Source: Ignavibacteria bacterium (lineage in GTDB: Bacteria; Bacteroidota; Ignavibacteria; Tepidaquicellales; Tepidaquicellaceae). From it: 44,727 nt of DNA. Under the pieces are notes generated by a model. The model made no database searches. It was not told the DNA's origin and saw nothing but the letters and a program-made list of their open reading frames with translations. Location of the stretch: positions 1 to 44,727 of the forward strand of contig JAEUSI010000008.1 in NCBI GenBank assembly GCA_016788375.1. The letters run 5' to 3'. The position numbers were made by a program, and so were the translations under genes. Positions within the stretch are counted from its first letter, which is position 1; each line of letters starts with the position of its first letter. This document shows positions 43,586-44,727 of the stretch, piece after piece.

Positions 43586-44272
43586 TTATTTTTTTACAGA
43601 AAGGGTTTTCCATACTAAAGCTGCCAGAATTCCTCCGATAAAAGGTCCTATACAGAACATCCATAGCTGACTTAAAGCATTTCCACCTACAAAAACAGCA
43701 GGTCCGAGACTTCTGGCAGGATTCACAGAAGTTCCGGTAATCGGTATTGACACAAGATGAATCATGACTAAAGCGAGACCTATTGCTATACCCGCAAATC
43801 CTTTCGGAGCATTTTCACTTGTGGAACCGAATATTACCATCAGGAAAATAAATGTCATGACTATTTCCGAAATTAATCCCGATTCAAGCGAATACTTCAT
43901 AGGTGAATAGTCCCCGAATCCGTTTTGTCCGAGTCCGTTAACTTCAACAGAGTAACCCGGAAAACCTTTAGCAATCATCAGTAATATTCCTGCGCCGGCA
44001 ATTGCACCTAAGCATTGGGCTATTATGTATCCTGCAGATTCTTTAGCGCTTATCTTTCCTGCAACAAGCATTGCAACTGTTATAGCGGGATTGATATGGC
44101 ATCCCGAGATACTTCCAATTGCATAAACCATTACAAGAACTGCAAGACCAAAAGCAAAAGAAATACCGAGGAAAGTAATTTGTGTTCCGGCAATGACAGC
44201 GCTGCCGCAGCCAATTAATACAAGAACCAATGTTCCAAGAAATTCAGCTGTGTACTTTTTAGATGATTCCAT
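43586..44272 (-). CDS. aqpZ: Aquaporin Z
   Basis: A water channel of the MIP family in the inner membrane. Of 228 residues, six helices and two half-helices carry the paired motifs SGCHINPAIT (first NPA at 61-63) and GTSVNPARSLGPA (second NPA at 184-186). The selectivity-filter positions read Phe41, His172, Thr181 and Arg187, as in E. coli AqpZ, so a strict water channel is predicted and not a glycerol facilitator. The single gene has a hairpin after its stop and a long AT-rich upstream region. Confidence 0.97.
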   Translation of the reverse strand: MESSKKYTAEFLGTLVLVLIGCGSAVIAGTQITFLGISFAFGLAVLVMVYAIGSISGCHINPAITVAMLVAGKISAKESAGYIIAQCLGAIAGAGILLMIAKGFPGYSVEVNGLGQNGFGDYSPMKYSLESGLISEIVMTFIFLMVIFGSTSENAPKGFAGIAIGLALVMIHLVSIPITGTSVNPARSLGPAVFVGGNALSQLWMFCIGPFIGGILAALVWKTLSVKK

Positions 44273-44727
44273 TTTTTTAAGTTTAAGTTAGGTAAAGAAT
44301 TTAAATGTGATTTACAAAAGATTTATCAGAAATTACTTGTAATGATAAAAGAAAATAACTATTACTTTCTGGCAGCGGATACATTCAGTATCTGCAAGAG
44401 AATTTATCAGAACAAGAGAAATTTTTATTTTTTAATCCGTCAGCTTACCGGAAAATAATTCAATAAAGATTTTAAAAATCTGTTTTACCTCAATAGAATA
44501 AAAGTAAACAGTTATTATATGAATAAACTTGTGACAAATATCTGATGAATACAAAATCAGATAACAATTGTGGGGGTATTATTAAATGCAAACTTAACAA
44601 AACTAAATCTGAATTAAAATTGAAAAGTAAAAAAAATCCTTATTAAGATTAAATCTGCTTTGGCGAATCTTAAGTATAATTAATTCATAAATATAAATTA
44701 ACATTTAAATGTAAATTATTTAAATTA
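44273..44727. other. AT-rich non-coding right edge
   Basis: No gene is supported in these 455 bases. The part next to 44272 is the leader of aqpZ on the minus strand. A hairpin, TATCTGAT (44539-44546) with ATCAGATA (44556-44563), has a 9-base loop and is followed by CAATTGTGGGGGT. The last 100 bases are almost pure A/T and may precede another gene outside the window. Confidence 0.5.

Noticed and set aside
1-44727. CRISPR arrays, tRNA/rRNA genes, transposases, integrases, att sites
   Set aside because: I looked for regularly spaced repeats, conserved RNA motifs and mobile-element proteins on both strands and found none.

Overview
The window looks like a chromosomal stretch from an AT-rich member of the Bacteroidota/Chlorobiota/Ignavibacteria (FCB) assemblage. 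The evidence is two TonB-dependent receptors (one with an N-terminal carboxypeptidase-like repeat), a PD40/beta-barrel protease, several promoter candidates with the Bacteroidota -7 motif TAnnTTTG, many starts without a Shine-Dalgarno, and HXXEE, DUF1579, DinB and YdeI type proteins. No transposase, integrase, tRNA, rRNA or CRISPR array is visible. Coding density is high.

Layout. 1-2007: an RraA/HMG-aldolase-like protein facing alanine dehydrogenase across a bidirectional terminator. 2209-8998: a plus-strand run of MazG, a Nudix hydrolase, a PBP4-type D-Ala-D-Ala carboxypeptidase, a ClpS-like adaptor, an exported TPR protein and UvrB. 9101-10552: a Thermus-type isocitrate dehydrogenase with its own terminator. 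10645-11920: a clear Bacteroidota promoter carrying two copies of TAAAGCACTTTAA in front of a six-helix membrane protein and a small winged-helix regulator, then pterin dehydratase. 11927-14969: a TonB-dependent receptor paired with an exported TPR-like protein. 15128-16774: a lone urocanate hydratase.

16929-18548 is the most unusual gene. An N-terminal PAP2-like membrane domain that has lost the nucleophilic His is joined to the C-terminal third of a type I restriction HsdR subunit (linker helices plus EcoEI_R_C), without the nuclease or helicase domains and with no hsdM or hsdS in view. It is followed by a TPP riboswitch with a strong terminator hairpin that controls a second TonB-dependent receptor, presumably for thiamin or a precursor.

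21270-25049: a predicted lipoprotein MsrA and a large exported gluzincin/PD40/beta-barrel protein. 30350-25058 (minus) is a compact operon: GT-C glycosyltransferase with TPRs, MltG, an ABC-2-like permease without an ATPase, and UbiX. 30598-34325: guanine deaminase, a YtcJ-like amidohydrolase and a subtilisin-like protease. 34409-40237: a short-chain polyprenyl synthase, HPr overlapping Mfd by one base, and a FAD oxidoreductase. The right end holds DinB-like, DUF1579, DUF1801/YdeI, HXXEE-DoxX-like and aquaporin Z genes.

Most genes are housekeeping (envelope, DNA repair, nucleotide sanitation, amino-acid and purine catabolism). The strongest candidate for an undescribed system is the PAP2-HsdR C-terminal fusion. 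Secondary leads are the candidate autoregulated membrane-protein/regulator pair, the ClpS-like protein with an altered N-degron pocket, and a marked excess of the palindrome TCCGGA across the window.
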